Assembly (NCBI GenBank): GCA_913063165.1
Contig: CAJXZL010000008.1
Coordinates: forward strand, 1 to 63,170
Length of the DNA stretch: 63,170 nt
Reading direction: 5' to 3'
Origin: an uncultured Saccharospirillaceae bacterium
Lineage (GTDB): Bacteria; Pseudomonadota; Gammaproteobacteria; Pseudomonadales; Natronospirillaceae
The translations under genes were made by a program, and so were the position numbers. Positions within the stretch are counted from its first letter, which is position 1. The number at the start of each line of letters is the position of its first letter. The notes below the pieces were generated by a model. It was not told the DNA's origin, did not search any database, and saw only the letters and a program-made list of their open reading frames with translations. Shown piece after piece: positions 46,420 through 55,662 of the stretch.

Positions 46420-47149
46420 CGCACAACCGGCGAAGGTCAGCAATGGCTTGAATCGCGGCGTCATTGTCACCATGAACACAGAGCGTGTCCGGCATTAACG
46501 CCACTTCTTTGCCTGTTATAGAGGTCAGGGTCCCACTGTCCAACAATTGTTGGGCTCTGGACACCATCATCTGAGGGTCGGTGATCACCGCGCCCGATGT
46601 GCTTCGTGATACCAGTGTACCGTCATCGTGGCAGGCGCGATCGGCAAACGCCTCGAACAATAGATGACAGCCAATATCCTTGGCCAATGCCCTATAGGTC
46701 TCATTACGTGTCGTCGCCTGAATCATTAGGGGTAAGGCAGGCTTCAAGGCGGCTACCGCTTCCATAATGGTCACTAGCAGTGCTTGGTCCTGCATCATGT
46801 CGTTGTAAAGTGCACCATGTGGCTTTACAAAATCGACTTGGCACCCGTTTGCTGCGGCAATCGCCGACAAGGCACCCACTTGGTACCAAATAATACCCCG
46901 TACTTCATCAGGCGTACACGCCATTGACCGACGGCCAAAGCCCACAAGGTCTGGATAGCCTGGGTGTGCGCCGATGGAAACGCCGTGCACTTTTGCCAAG
47001 CCTACCGTGCGTGTCATGACCACTGGGTCTGAGGCATGAAAGCCACAGGCGATATTCGCCATGTGCAGGTGCGGCATGAGGGCAGCATCATTCCCTAGCT
47101 GATAATGTCCAAAGCTTTCGCCCATGTCTGCATTCAACTTCATGCCCAA
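46409..47149 (-). CDS. pxpA: 5-oxoprolinase subunit A (LamB/YcsF-type)
   Basis: PxpA of 246 residues, cleaving phosphorylated 5-oxoproline in the PxpABC enzyme that recycles damaged or degraded glutamyl residues. LNADMGESFGHYQLGND, ANIACGFHASDP and VKPHGALYNDMM are the LamB/YcsF hallmarks. It is the first gene of the pxpABC unit, transcribed away from a short-chain dehydrogenase. Confidence 0.93.
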   Translation of the reverse strand: MGMKLNADMGESFGHYQLGNDAALMPHLHMANIACGFHASDPVVMTRTVGLAKVHGVSIGAHPGYPDLVGFGRRSMACTPDEVRGIIWYQVGALSAIAAANGCQVDFVKPHGALYNDMMQDQALLVTIMEAVAALKPALPLMIQATTRNETYRALAKDIGCHLLFEAFADRACHDDGTLVSRSTSGAVITDPQMMVSRAQQLLDSGTLTSITGKEVALMPDTLCVHGDNDAAIQAIADLRRLCDAV

Positions 47150-47251
47150 TGTTCTCCATTTTTTTCAGTAGTGCCGAGCCCATCGTTGGCCCTATGCATG
47201 CTGCATCATATTACAGTGAACGGCGTTGTGACCAGTACGGCGTTGACCAGA

Positions 47252-47302
47252 TTCACCCAACCCAGAACGGTGGGTTTACATCGACTGCTGCGATTGGGTG
47301 AA
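47252..47302. promoter_or_regulatory. Nested perfect inverted repeats between pxpA and SDR
   Basis: TTCACCCAA (47252-47260) and TTGGGTGAA (47294-47302) are perfect 9-bp inverted repeats 33 bases apart. Inside lies a second, AACCCA-gaacgg-TGGGTT. The set is in the 242-base divergent gap, so it may be an operator with two half-sites, or a structured leader for one transcript. No regulator gene is beside it. Confidence 0.5.
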
Positions 47303-47391
47303 CTTTATGTCCAAAGTCACTGTGCGCCTATCGCATAAAACATTATGATACCTGTCATTAAAGAGACCAACGTCTGCTAAGAGGGATCAAC

Positions 47392-48168
47392 ATGGACCTA
47401 CTCAATAAAATTGCCATTATCACAGGCGGTGCATCTGGCCTTGGACAGGCTGCGGCCCAAGCCTTGGTAGACAAGGGCGCCAAAGTCATGATTTTTGACT
47501 TAAATGAAGCAGCTGCGCAGACCACCGTCGATAGCCTAGGTGCCAACAATGCGAGCTATGCCAAGGTCAACGTGACCGATGAATCATCAGTTGCCGCTGG
47601 CATTGCTGCTACGATAGCCCAATACGGCAGCATCCATATTGTCGCTAACTGCGCCGGCATTGGCCCGCCAGCAAAGGTCATCAACCGTGAAGGTGAGCCG
47701 CTGCCGTTAGACAAATTCAAGCATATTGTCGACATTAACCTGTTTGGTACCTTTAACGTGTTGCGTTTGGCCGCTGCAGAAATGGTCAAAAACACCCCCT
47801 TCAACGCCGATGGAGGCCGCGGTGTTATCATCAATGTTGCATCCGTTGCCGCCTTCGATGGCCAAATTGGACAGCCAGCCTATGCTGCATCCAAGGCCGC
47901 TGTTGCTGGTATGACCCTGCCGATTGCGCGAGAACTGGCTTTTCACGGCATTCGGGTCAACACCATCGCACCTGGATTGTTTATGACACCTTTGGCGGCG
48001 TCGCTGCCCGAGAACGTGGTCACAGCGCTCGGCCAAAGTGTCGAATTTCCAAAGCGTTTGGGTGACCCCGCGGAGTTTGCCAACCTATTGGTGTGCATGG
48101 CTGAGAACGACTATTTTAATGGTGAAGTCGTGCGTTTAGATGGTGCCATCCGCATGAAGGCCAAATAG
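47392..48168 (+). CDS. Short-chain dehydrogenase, HSD10/3-hydroxyacyl-CoA type
   Basis: NAD-dependent SDR of 258 residues. It has GGASGLGQAAA for the cofactor, NCAGIG, catalytic Ser in INVASVAAFDG, and Tyr/Lys in AYAASKAAV. The insert VINREGEPLPLDKFKHIVDINL and APGLFMTPLAASLPENV match 3-hydroxyacyl-CoA dehydrogenase type 2 (HSD17B10), which oxidises 3-hydroxyacyl-CoAs such as 2-methyl-3-hydroxybutyryl-CoA in isoleucine breakdown. No other fatty-acid gene adjoins it. AGAGGG lies before the ATG. Confidence 0.87.
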   Translation: MDLLNKIAIITGGASGLGQAAAQALVDKGAKVMIFDLNEAAAQTTVDSLGANNASYAKVNVTDESSVAAGIAATIAQYGSIHIVANCAGIGPPAKVINREGEPLPLDKFKHIVDINLFGTFNVLRLAAAEMVKNTPFNADGGRGVIINVASVAAFDGQIGQPAYAASKAAVAGMTLPIARELAFHGIRVNTIAPGLFMTPLAASLPENVVTALGQSVEFPKRLGDPAEFANLLVCMAENDYFNGEVVRLDGAIRMKAK

Positions 48169-48294
48169 GCCATATAACAACGCCATGTTGCCGGGCCATG
48201 ATTACCAATGCCCGCGTGGCTGAGATAGACTGATGTAAAATCACCACAAGGGCCTGTGTCAGCCTTTGTTGCTAACCCACGGGAGCGCGCTACC

Positions 48295-49587
48295 TTGAGC
48301 TTTATCGATTTCTTTAGATCCACAGCGCCTTATATCCATGCGCATCGGAACAAATCGTTGGTACTCTTTGTAACGGGTGAGGCTTTGGCACACGCCAATG
48401 CCAGTAATTTGGTCCCAGATATTGCCTTGTTAAACAGCCTCGGGCTCCGCATTGTGCTGGTATTTGGCTCAACGCCACAGGTTGCTGGCGCACTGGCGCA
48501 AGGTGGCTCAGACAATACTGCACTGTGGAATTCTCAGCCGATTGATCGTGACCGCATGCGGACCATTGTAGAAGTACAGAGCTCGCTGCGTACCAGTATC
48601 GAGGCCCAGTTCAGCCTTGGGCTGGTCAATTCTCCAATGCACAATGCCAAAGTACGGTGCATCAGTGGCAATTTTATTCAGGCGCAGCCCCTAGGCGTGA
48701 TCAATGGTGTAGACCAAGAATACGCTGGTCGGGTCAGAAACATTGACCATCAGGCCATCAATCAACAGCTCGACCATCGGTCGATTGTATTGATTCCTGC
48801 CTCGGGCTACTCATCAACTGGGGAAATCTTCAGTTTGCTGCCACATGATATTGCGGTATCAACCGCTGCAGCCCTGCATGCAGACAAGTTGATTATTCTG
48901 AATACGGCCCATGACATTAATCAAAACCCAACGTTACGCGAATTGTCGATTGCACGCAGTGAGTTGCTATTGGCTGGACTCACGCAAAAAAGTGCAGAGG
49001 CAACCGATTTGTCCGCAGCGATCAAGTCCTGCCAACTTGGCATAGCCCGCTGCCACATGCTGTCGGTCGATCAGGACGGCAGCCTACTAAACGAACTGTT
49101 TACACGGGATGGCACTGGCTTATTGGTCACCAATGAAGCTTATGACAGCGTTCGTCAGGCAACCATTAATGATGTTGCAGGCATCATGCAGCTATTGGAA
49201 CCCCTTGAAGCTCAGGGCATCCTAGTCAAGCGGTCTCGCGAGTTACTTGAACAGGAAATTGCCCACTTTGTGGTCAATGAACGAGACGGCATGATCATTG
49301 GGTGTGCCGCACTCTATCCTTTTGGAGACCACACTGCTGAACTGGCCTGTGTCGCCGTGCATGAGCACTATCGACATAGTCATCGGGGCGACCACCTGCT
49401 AAAAGCCATTGAGACCATGGCCAAGACACAGGGTATTCAACAAATATTTGTATTAACCACCCAAACAGCCCATTGGTTTATTGAACGCGGTTTTGAAGCA
49501 TCAACGGTATCTGCGTTACCTGACCGCAAAAAAGACCTATACAATTTCCAACGAAATTCCAAAGTGTTTTGCCGGCATTTGGCATAG
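48295..49587 (+). CDS. argA: N-acetylglutamate synthase (amino-acid kinase + GNAT)
   Basis: ArgA of about 431 residues, acetylating glutamate with acetyl-CoA as the first step of arginine synthesis. An amino-acid-kinase-like domain (about 1-280; VPDIALLNSLGLRIVLVFGSTPQV, SGNFIQAQPLGVINGVD) that binds arginine for feedback inhibition is followed by a GNAT domain (about 290-431; YRHSHRGDHLLKAIE). The start is best at the TTG at 48295, which has GGGAG nine bases upstream and gives an N-terminus aligned with other ArgA (FFRSTAPYIHAHR); a GTG at 48256 is an alternative. Confidence 0.92.
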   Translation: MSFIDFFRSTAPYIHAHRNKSLVLFVTGEALAHANASNLVPDIALLNSLGLRIVLVFGSTPQVAGALAQGGSDNTALWNSQPIDRDRMRTIVEVQSSLRTSIEAQFSLGLVNSPMHNAKVRCISGNFIQAQPLGVINGVDQEYAGRVRNIDHQAINQQLDHRSIVLIPASGYSSTGEIFSLLPHDIAVSTAAALHADKLIILNTAHDINQNPTLRELSIARSELLLAGLTQKSAEATDLSAAIKSCQLGIARCHMLSVDQDGSLLNELFTRDGTGLLVTNEAYDSVRQATINDVAGIMQLLEPLEAQGILVKRSRELLEQEIAHFVVNERDGMIIGCAALYPFGDHTAELACVAVHEHYRHSHRGDHLLKAIETMAKTQGIQQIFVLTTQTAHWFIERGFEASTVSALPDRKKDLYNFQRNSKVFCRHLA

Positions 49588-49613
49588 CACCCGATAACAA
49601 CTGAGAGGTATGC

Positions 49614-50447
49614 GTGAATTTTATAGCCGCCATTCAACAGCGTTGGGTATCTGCTGATACCATGGTCTGTGTGGGCCTAGACCCCTATCCGGAACGTTTT
49701 CCAAGTCATTTGAAAAACCATCCAGACGGTATATTTGAATTCAACAAAGCCATCATCGATGCCACCCAAGATTTGGTATGCTGCTACAAGCCCCAGTTTG
49801 CACATTTTGCCGCCTTAGATGCACTGGATAGCCTGAAACGCACCATTGCCTATATCAAAAATACCTACCCCGACGTGCCAGTCATCCTAGATTCAAAGCG
49901 TGGTGATATTGGCTCTACGGCGAGCATGTATGCCAAAGAAGCCTTTGATATTTATCAAGCAGATGCGGTGACCGTGAACCCCTATATGGGTATCGACACC
50001 ATTGCACCCTTTACGCACTATCAAGACAAAGGGGTCATCGTGTTATGCCGCACCTCCAATCCGGGCGCAGCTGAGTTACAGAATCAGCGCATCGACCAGA
50101 CACCGCTTTATCAAGTTGTCGCTGGGCTCGCCGCCGATCAATGGAACGACGCTGGCAATATCTTGCTCGTTGTAGGAGCTACCGCCGACGAAGAGATGCG
50201 CCAAATCCGCGCCTTAACGGGCGACATGCCCTTTTTGGTACCCGGCATTGGCGCACAGGGTGGCGATCTTGCAGCGGTGATTGCAGCTGGCATGGATTCA
50301 ACGGGTAACGGGCTCATCATCAATTCGTCCCGCGCTATTTTATATGCCTCAGAGGGTGCTGATTTTGCACAGGCAGCCCGTCAGGAAACCGAACTGCTGG
50401 TGCAGGCGTGCCGGCAAGAACAGCGGCGCATTCTGGCCAATCGATAA
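49614..50447 (+). CDS. pyrF: Orotidine 5'-phosphate decarboxylase, long type
   Basis: PyrF of 277 residues, converting OMP to UMP, the last step of pyrimidine synthesis. It belongs to the longer subfamily found in many bacteria (mycobacterial-like PyrF) rather than the 245-residue E. coli type: CVGLDPYPERFP at the start, the catalytic Lys-Asp array in VILDSKRGDIGSTASMYAKEAF, and VTVNPYMGIDTIAPF. The start is GTG with GAGAGG upstream. A bidirectional terminator follows 14 bases after the stop. Confidence 0.93.
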   Translation: MNFIAAIQQRWVSADTMVCVGLDPYPERFPSHLKNHPDGIFEFNKAIIDATQDLVCCYKPQFAHFAALDALDSLKRTIAYIKNTYPDVPVILDSKRGDIGSTASMYAKEAFDIYQADAVTVNPYMGIDTIAPFTHYQDKGVIVLCRTSNPGAAELQNQRIDQTPLYQVVAGLAADQWNDAGNILLVVGATADEEMRQIRALTGDMPFLVPGIGAQGGDLAAVIAAGMDSTGNGLIINSSRAILYASEGADFAQAARQETELLVQACRQEQRRILANR

Positions 50448-50460
50448 CCTGTCACCCATA

Positions 50461-50490
50461 AAAAAGCCCCGCAATATCGGGGCCTTTTTT
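50461..50490. terminator. Bidirectional terminator between pyrF and msrA
   Basis: AAGCCCCG-caatat-CGGGGC with runs of A before and T after, so it can act on both strands for the converging genes. Confidence 0.9.
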
Positions 50491-50502
50491 ACGCCTCACT
50501 AT

Positions 50503-51081
50503 TTATAGCACACAGACAACCCCAGTACCCTTGAGACCACAGTACCCGTTCGGATTCTTTGCCAAATACTGTTGGTGATAGTCTTCTGCGATAAAATACG
50601 CCTTAGCGCCGGATATTTCCGTGGTAATGTTGCCATGACCTGCCGATGCCAACGCTGATTGAAATTGCACTGCGGAGGCTTCGGCAGCCAGCTGCTGTGC
50701 CTCTGTTGTGCAATAAATTGCTGACCGATACTGCGTGCCGATATCATTGCCTTGGCGCATGCCTTGGGTAGGGTCATGCGACTCCCAAAAAACCTGTAGC
50801 AGTGCATCGATTGTTATTTGGCTAGGATCGTAAATAACCCTGACCACTTCAGCATGGCCGGTATTCCCCGTACATACCGCCTCATAACTAGGATGATTCG
50901 CGTGTCCGCCCGCGTAGCCTACCGAAGTAACAACCACGCCTGGTATTTGCCAGAACTTGCGTTCCACGCCCCAGAAACATCCCATACCCAACAAAATTTC
51001 TTCACAGTCCGAAGGGCAGTCCTGCGCAATAGGCGCGCCATTTACAAAGTGCACTAAGCCCGAAAGTCGTGACGTTGCCAT
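50503..51081 (-). CDS. msrA: Peptide methionine sulfoxide reductase A
   Basis: MsrA of 192 residues, reducing methionine-S-sulfoxide in oxidised proteins. Active Cys35 lies in [13 protein letters not shown]; the EVVRVIYDP and [11 protein letters not shown] segments follow, and cysteines near the end ([14 protein letters not shown]) act as resolving residues. No signal peptide is seen, so it is cytosolic. An AGGAG precedes the ATG. It is a lone gene 40 bases after the MFS gene, on the same strand. Confidence 0.95.
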   Translation of the reverse strand: MATSRLSGLVHFVNGAPIAQDCPSDCEEILLGMGCFWGVERKFWQIPGVVVTSVGYAGGHANHPSYEAVCTGNTGHAEVVRVIYDPSQITIDALLQVFWESHDPTQGMRQGNDIGTQYRSAIYCTTEAQQLAAEASAVQFQSALASAGHGNITTEISGAKAYFIAEDYHQQYLAKNPNGYCGLKGTGVVCVL

Positions 51082-51121
51082 ACCATTTCTCCTCGTTGAA
51101 TACCCCTGATACGGGTACTCC

Positions 51122-52768
51122 CTATGTTTTGGATTTTTCCGGTGTCACTTCCGCCGGCTGTTTCGGCCCCATGGGCACTTCAGGAATAAATACCGTTATA
51201 AACAATCCTATCAAGGTAATGAAAAAGCCAAACCAAAATATTTTCGCAGTGGCGTCAGACCACAACACCTTGAACTGCCGATGAACACCCTCAACCTTAG
51301 CCAATACCTGACTTTTTACGACAGGATCCGTTACCTGTTCTTCGATGACCAATATGATGGCGTTCATGTCAAAAGCGGCCGCACCTGAACCCTGATGTCC
51401 TTCGCCAACGGGGCCGGCGGGCGCTGTAGCCACCATAAATTCAGCAGGAATATTCGGTTTAATATCATTGGCGAATCCCAATGCTAGGTGGGCGCTAAAA
51501 ACCGTACCCAATATTGCCAGACCCACGCTGGAGCCCATTTGCCGCACGAAAGTCGCTGAAGCAGAAGCAACACCCATTTTTGTTCTGGGCGCCGCATTGA
51601 TCATCATCTGGGTATACAGCGGTATGGTCGGACCCAATGCCATGCCCAGTACGACCAATTTCACGATCATCATGAACTGGGTCTGATCAGCTGTGAGCGT
51701 TAAAGCGATCCACAAGTAACCCATGATTAACATCACCAAGCTGGGTATCAGGATGGGCTTATAGGCGCCAATTCGAGATACCAACTGTCCGCTCATGATA
51801 TTACCAAACACCAAACCGAGTGTGAGTGGCGTCAGCGTTGCGCCTGAACTGGTGGCGCTGACACCCAATACATTGACCATGTAGAGGGGAATAAACACAA
51901 TCGAACCCAGAAATACGGCGCCTAGCGTAAAGGAAGCTAAGGCAGTCAATCGGAAGGCCTTATCCTGAAACAAGCTCAGATCTAAAATTGAACCAGATTG
52001 CTTTAGCTCGTGTCTGATGAAAACCACAAAGGCCGAGATTGACAAGGCAAACATGGACAATATTTCGACCGACGTCCATTCGTAGCTTACGGGCGCCAAT
52101 GACAGTCCCATCAACAGCGGCACCACAAATAACAACAATAGCGCTGCGCCCAAGAAATCAATATGTTTGCCCGTGGTATGCCGTAACAATGGCATGCGCT
52201 TGTATATAAACCACATCGCAACAGCGCCGACCGGAAGGTTGACCAAAAACACCCAATGCCAGCTAATGTAATCGGTTAGCAAACCACCGATCCAAGGACC
52301 AAACACACTGCTAAGGCCAAACATAGCGCCAAACAACCCTTGGTACTTCGGTCGTTCTCTTGGCTCAAACAAGTCACCTACAATCGCAAAGGCGTTGGCA
52401 AAAATCGCAGCAGAGCCGGCGCCCTGAAGGGCACGGAACAGCACCAACTGGATGGGTGTTTGGGCAATAGCACAGAGTACTGAAGCCGCAATAAACAACA
52501 CCAATCCATACAGTAAGATGGGGCGACGCCCATATAAATCAGACAACTTGCCCCAGATTGGCAGCAAAGCCGTACTCGTCACCAAATAGGAGGTTGTGAG
52601 CCAGGTAATCCAACTGGTTGGGAAAGCCAAGTCCTTAATTATCATCGGCGTTGCCGTCGATACGACCGTTTGGTCGAGCGCTGACATAAACAACGCCAAT
52701 AGCACCCCTATCAATGCGCCACGTCTTTCAGCTGGCGTTAATATAGGTAATTGCGAATCAGTATTCAC
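51122..52768 (-). CDS. MFS drug exporter, DHA2 (EmrB/QacA) type
   Basis: Exporter of 548 residues with fourteen predicted helices, the DHA2 pattern. [17 protein letters not shown] (motif D1), [18 protein letters not shown] (motif A) and the motif-C segment [28 protein letters not shown] are present. A polar loop of about 65 residues before the last helix (about 440-505) is longer than usual. The family exports toxic organic compounds using protons; the substrate is not indicated. No MarR/TetR regulator or membrane-fusion partner is adjacent. Confidence 0.92.
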   Translation of the reverse strand: MNTDSQLPILTPAERRGALIGVLLALFMSALDQTVVSTATPMIIKDLAFPTSWITWLTTSYLVTSTALLPIWGKLSDLYGRRPILLYGLVLFIAASVLCAIAQTPIQLVLFRALQGAGSAAIFANAFAIVGDLFEPRERPKYQGLFGAMFGLSSVFGPWIGGLLTDYISWHWVFLVNLPVGAVAMWFIYKRMPLLRHTTGKHIDFLGAALLLLFVVPLLMGLSLAPVSYEWTSVEILSMFALSISAFVVFIRHELKQSGSILDLSLFQDKAFRLTALASFTLGAVFLGSIVFIPLYMVNVLGVSATSSGATLTPLTLGLVFGNIMSGQLVSRIGAYKPILIPSLVMLIMGYLWIALTLTADQTQFMMIVKLVVLGMALGPTIPLYTQMMINAAPRTKMGVASASATFVRQMGSSVGLAILGTVFSAHLALGFANDIKPNIPAEFMVATAPAGPVGEGHQGSGAAAFDMNAIILVIEEQVTDPVVKSQVLAKVEGVHRQFKVLWSDATAKIFWFGFFITLIGLFITVFIPEVPMGPKQPAEVTPEKSKT

Positions 52769-53080
52769 ACAAATTCCTTTGATTATTCGATCATTACTCG
52801 GTCACTCAGATAAGCAAAATCACCATCCGTCGCACCCTATTTTTGATGGCCACATAGTGAACCCTTCACCCCCTAAATGCACTCTATAGGATAAAATTTT
52901 TCAAACCTGTTTCCTGCTGACGCCAAGTGGGCAAGGGCGTATTCTTGGCGGCTCAACAGCGAATAGCTTGCGCCAAGTCTAATAACCGGTAGTCAGTAGA
53001 AGCACATGAGGAATAGTGCTGTAACATTGCACAGTTTTATGAGAGCGTTGAAACCACTGGCAAATCAACTCAGGATCAAT
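52769..53080. other. 312-base gap between MFS exporter and PilZ genes
   Basis: This divergent gap contains promoters for both neighbours. CGCCAAG (52921-52927) and CTTGGCG (52944-52950) are inverted repeats 16 bases apart, and CGCCAAGT occurs again at 52973-52980, so a regulator may bind here. I see no gene or RNA. Confidence 0.5.
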
Positions 53081-53452
53081 ATGACTGACCACAGACGTTT
53101 TAGCCGGGTGCCCTTCGATGCACCCGCTTATTTTACGCTAGACAACGTTTCCTATGAAGGCGAACTCGTCGACATCAGCCTAAAAGGCGTGTTGTTGCAG
53201 CTTCCCGTCATCGCACCAGCATCCGCCATCGGCAAAGAAGTGCACATTAACATTGGCGAACCTGACAGCCCTATCCCCATCAACATGACAGCCATCTGCG
53301 TCCATTTAGACGACAGACTCATGGGGTTTGACTGCAAGATTATTGATCTCGACAGCGCGACATTCTTAAGACGTCTTTTGGAAGTTAACCTCGGTTCTGA
53401 AGACCAGGTAAACGATGAATTGGCTGCCCTTATTTACGCACATGTTGGCTGA
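53081..53452 (+). CDS. PilZ-domain cyclic-di-GMP receptor
   Basis: Single-domain PilZ protein of 123 residues. The cyclic-di-GMP binding signatures are DHRRFSRVPF (RxxxR) near the N-terminus and DISLKGVLL (D/NxSxxG) about 30 residues later. The ATG at 53081 with AGGATC upstream is chosen over a frame beginning 25 codons earlier. It probably transmits c-di-GMP signals to motility or surface structures; the output is unknown. The diguanylate cyclase at 24-26 kb is a possible source. Confidence 0.88.
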   Translation: MTDHRRFSRVPFDAPAYFTLDNVSYEGELVDISLKGVLLQLPVIAPASAIGKEVHINIGEPDSPIPINMTAICVHLDDRLMGFDCKIIDLDSATFLRRLLEVNLGSEDQVNDELAALIYAHVG

Positions 53453-53647
53453 GATTTAACCAATGCGTGTAGAAATAGCCCATCGAAACTGACGATCGAT
53501 TGCATGCCAAATAAACGCTAAAAGGCTAAAAATTATCCAATTTGGTCTTTTTTATTAACAAAGATCCGACGAACTGAACAAATTTACCAAAAATGTTAAA
53601 TTGCCCGTTGAATACCAACTCGTCTTGTGCCATTTTGTTTCTCAAGT

Positions 53648-53676
53648 TTCAGACTAATACTATTTTTAGGTATACT
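53648..53676 (+). promoter_or_regulatory. Probable oppA promoter
   Basis: TTCAGA (53648-53653), 17 bases, then TATACT (53671-53676) give a good -10 and a moderate -35, about 70 bases before the oppA ATG. The 290-base gap before oppA contains no gene. Confidence 0.5.
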
Positions 53677-53744
53677 GTCTCTGAGATGCACCAATATGGT
53701 CGGTTTGCATAAGACCTATAAGAAAGATAATAAGAGGATCATTC

Positions 53745-55367
53745 ATGAAAACGATTACCCGTTCACTTGCGGCTGGCATCGTTGGCGTTGCACTAGCATC
53801 TACGCCGGCATTAGCCACACATAAAACTCACCCAGTAACTGGCGAAGTATTGTCAGACAACCAGACGTACACCTATGTTTCTATCGATGAAAGCTCATCT
53901 TTGGATCCAGGTCTTATTGAAGACGTTTCTGGTGCTGCGGTTGCTCGTGACCTATTTGAAGGTCTTTTGACACAGAATGCTGACGGTACTTTGGCTCCTG
54001 GTGTTGCTACGCGTTATACCACCAACGCTGACAAGACAGTTTATACTTTCCACCTTCGTCGTAACGCCAGATGGTCTAACGGCGACCCTGTAACTGCACA
54101 TGACTTCGAATTTGCTTGGAAGCGTGCGGTAAGCCCTGAGCTGGCTTCTCCTTATTCTTGGTACATGGAAATCATGTCTATTAAGAACGGCGCAGCAGTT
54201 ATCAATGGCGAAAAAGACAAAGACGAGCTAGGTGCTAAAGCACTTGACGACTATACCTTCCAGGTAACACTAGAAGCGTCTCTACCTTACTTCCCATCAA
54301 TGGTTGTTCACACAACAACTATGCCTGTTCCTACTAAAATCGTTAATGCATTTGGCGATGAGTGGACTAAGCCTGGCAACATGGTAAGTAACGGTGCATA
54401 CGTATTGTCTGAGCACGTTTTGAACGAGCGTCAGTCACGTGTACGTAACGACCTATACTGGAACAACGATGCAACGATCCTAGACAAGGTAACGACTGTT
54501 ATCATCCAGGACGAAAACGCTGCATTCAACCGCTACATCGCTGGCGAAGTTGACCAGACTGCTCCTCCATCAGGCCAGTTCAACGCTCTGAAGAAGTCTA
54601 TGCCTAATGATGTACACACAAATCCAAGATTGTGTACTTATTACTACAACTTCAACATGGACGCAGCGCCATTTGATGACAAGCGCGTTCGTCAGGCTCT
54701 AAGCTACACGATCCCACGTGACATCATCATCGACAACATCCTACAGGGTGGCCAGATCCCAGCTTACACCTTCACGCCAGGCGCGACTGCGAACTTCACA
54801 GTTCCTGAAGTTGCATTCGGCATGATGACTCAGGCTGAGCGTGACGCCGCTGCTGTTAAATTGTTGGCTGAAGCTGGCTATTCTAAGAGCAACCCTCTGA
54901 AAGCAACTATCTTGTATAACACCTCTGAAGGTCACAAGAACATTGCTATCGCCACTAGCCAAATGTGGAAGCAGAAGTTAGGTGTTGAAATCACCCTAGA
55001 AAACCAAGAGTGGAAGACTTTCTTGGCAACTAAGGGCGCAGGCGACTTCGAAATCGCTCGTGCTGGCTGGTGTGGTGACTACAACGAAGCATCAACATTC
55101 CTAGACCTAGTTAACTCTGAGTCTGGCTACAACGATTCAAACTACAACAACCCTGTAGTTGACAAGTTGTTAGCTGAAGCGAAGACGATGTCTGATCCTA
55201 ACGGCAACTACACACAGATCGAGAAGATCATTGCTGACGATATGCCTATCGCGCCTATCTACCACTACACTGGTAACATGTTGTTGAAGCCTTATGTTAA
55301 GGGCTACCCATTCAACAACGTTGAAGGTAACTGGTACAGCCGCAACATGTACATCACTGCTCATTAA
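53745..55367 (+). CDS. oppA: Periplasmic oligopeptide-binding protein
   Basis: Exported protein of 540 residues, the capture subunit of the peptide importer. Its signal peptide ends near TPALATH; the SBP_5 family pattern LDPGLIEDVSGAAVARDLFEGLL and WSNGDPVTAHDFEFAWKRAV are clear, as in OppA and MppA. It prefers optimal codons (CGT, GGT, AAC) more than its neighbours, as expected for a very abundant protein. A terminator then a 295-base gap separate it from oppB, allowing more binding protein than permease to be made. Peptide length preference cannot be read. Confidence 0.95.
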   Translation: MKTITRSLAAGIVGVALASTPALATHKTHPVTGEVLSDNQTYTYVSIDESSSLDPGLIEDVSGAAVARDLFEGLLTQNADGTLAPGVATRYTTNADKTVYTFHLRRNARWSNGDPVTAHDFEFAWKRAVSPELASPYSWYMEIMSIKNGAAVINGEKDKDELGAKALDDYTFQVTLEASLPYFPSMVVHTTTMPVPTKIVNAFGDEWTKPGNMVSNGAYVLSEHVLNERQSRVRNDLYWNNDATILDKVTTVIIQDENAAFNRYIAGEVDQTAPPSGQFNALKKSMPNDVHTNPRLCTYYYNFNMDAAPFDDKRVRQALSYTIPRDIIIDNILQGGQIPAYTFTPGATANFTVPEVAFGMMTQAERDAAAVKLLAEAGYSKSNPLKATILYNTSEGHKNIAIATSQMWKQKLGVEITLENQEWKTFLATKGAGDFEIARAGWCGDYNEASTFLDLVNSESGYNDSNYNNPVVDKLLAEAKTMSDPNGNYTQIEKIIADDMPIAPIYHYTGNMLLKPYVKGYPFNNVEGNWYSRNMYITAH

Positions 55368-55389
55368 TCGATTCGGTTAATAGCGACGA

Positions 55390-55417
55390 AAGCACCGCAT
55401 TAGCGGTGCTTTTTTTT
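55390..55417 (+). terminator. Terminator between oppA and oppB
   Basis: AAGCACCGC-atta-GCGGTGCTT with eight T after it, 22 bases beyond the oppA stop. It should act as a strong, perhaps partial, stop inside the opp locus. Confidence 0.92.
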
Positions 55418-55662
55418 GTCTGCAAAACAACAGATCGGATTCATTAAACGCCCGATAATCAAGCCGCAAAAAACGGAAATCCCCATGTGTCACTACCTGT
55501 TAGAGCCCACTAGCAACAGGAAGCTCCCCGTAACGTTATGATTAATTTACATTTTTAAAACGTTAACTGTAGTTATTCCGTACAGGCTGACATTTATCAT
55601 TCGCCTACCAAAAGAAACATCAGTACAATTACGCGTCAAATTAACTATCAGGTCACAACACG

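Noticed and set aside
47150-47391. Possible small RNA in the pxpA / dehydrogenase gap
   Set aside because: There are inverted repeats but no promoter-terminator pair that would define an RNA; kept as a possible operator only.
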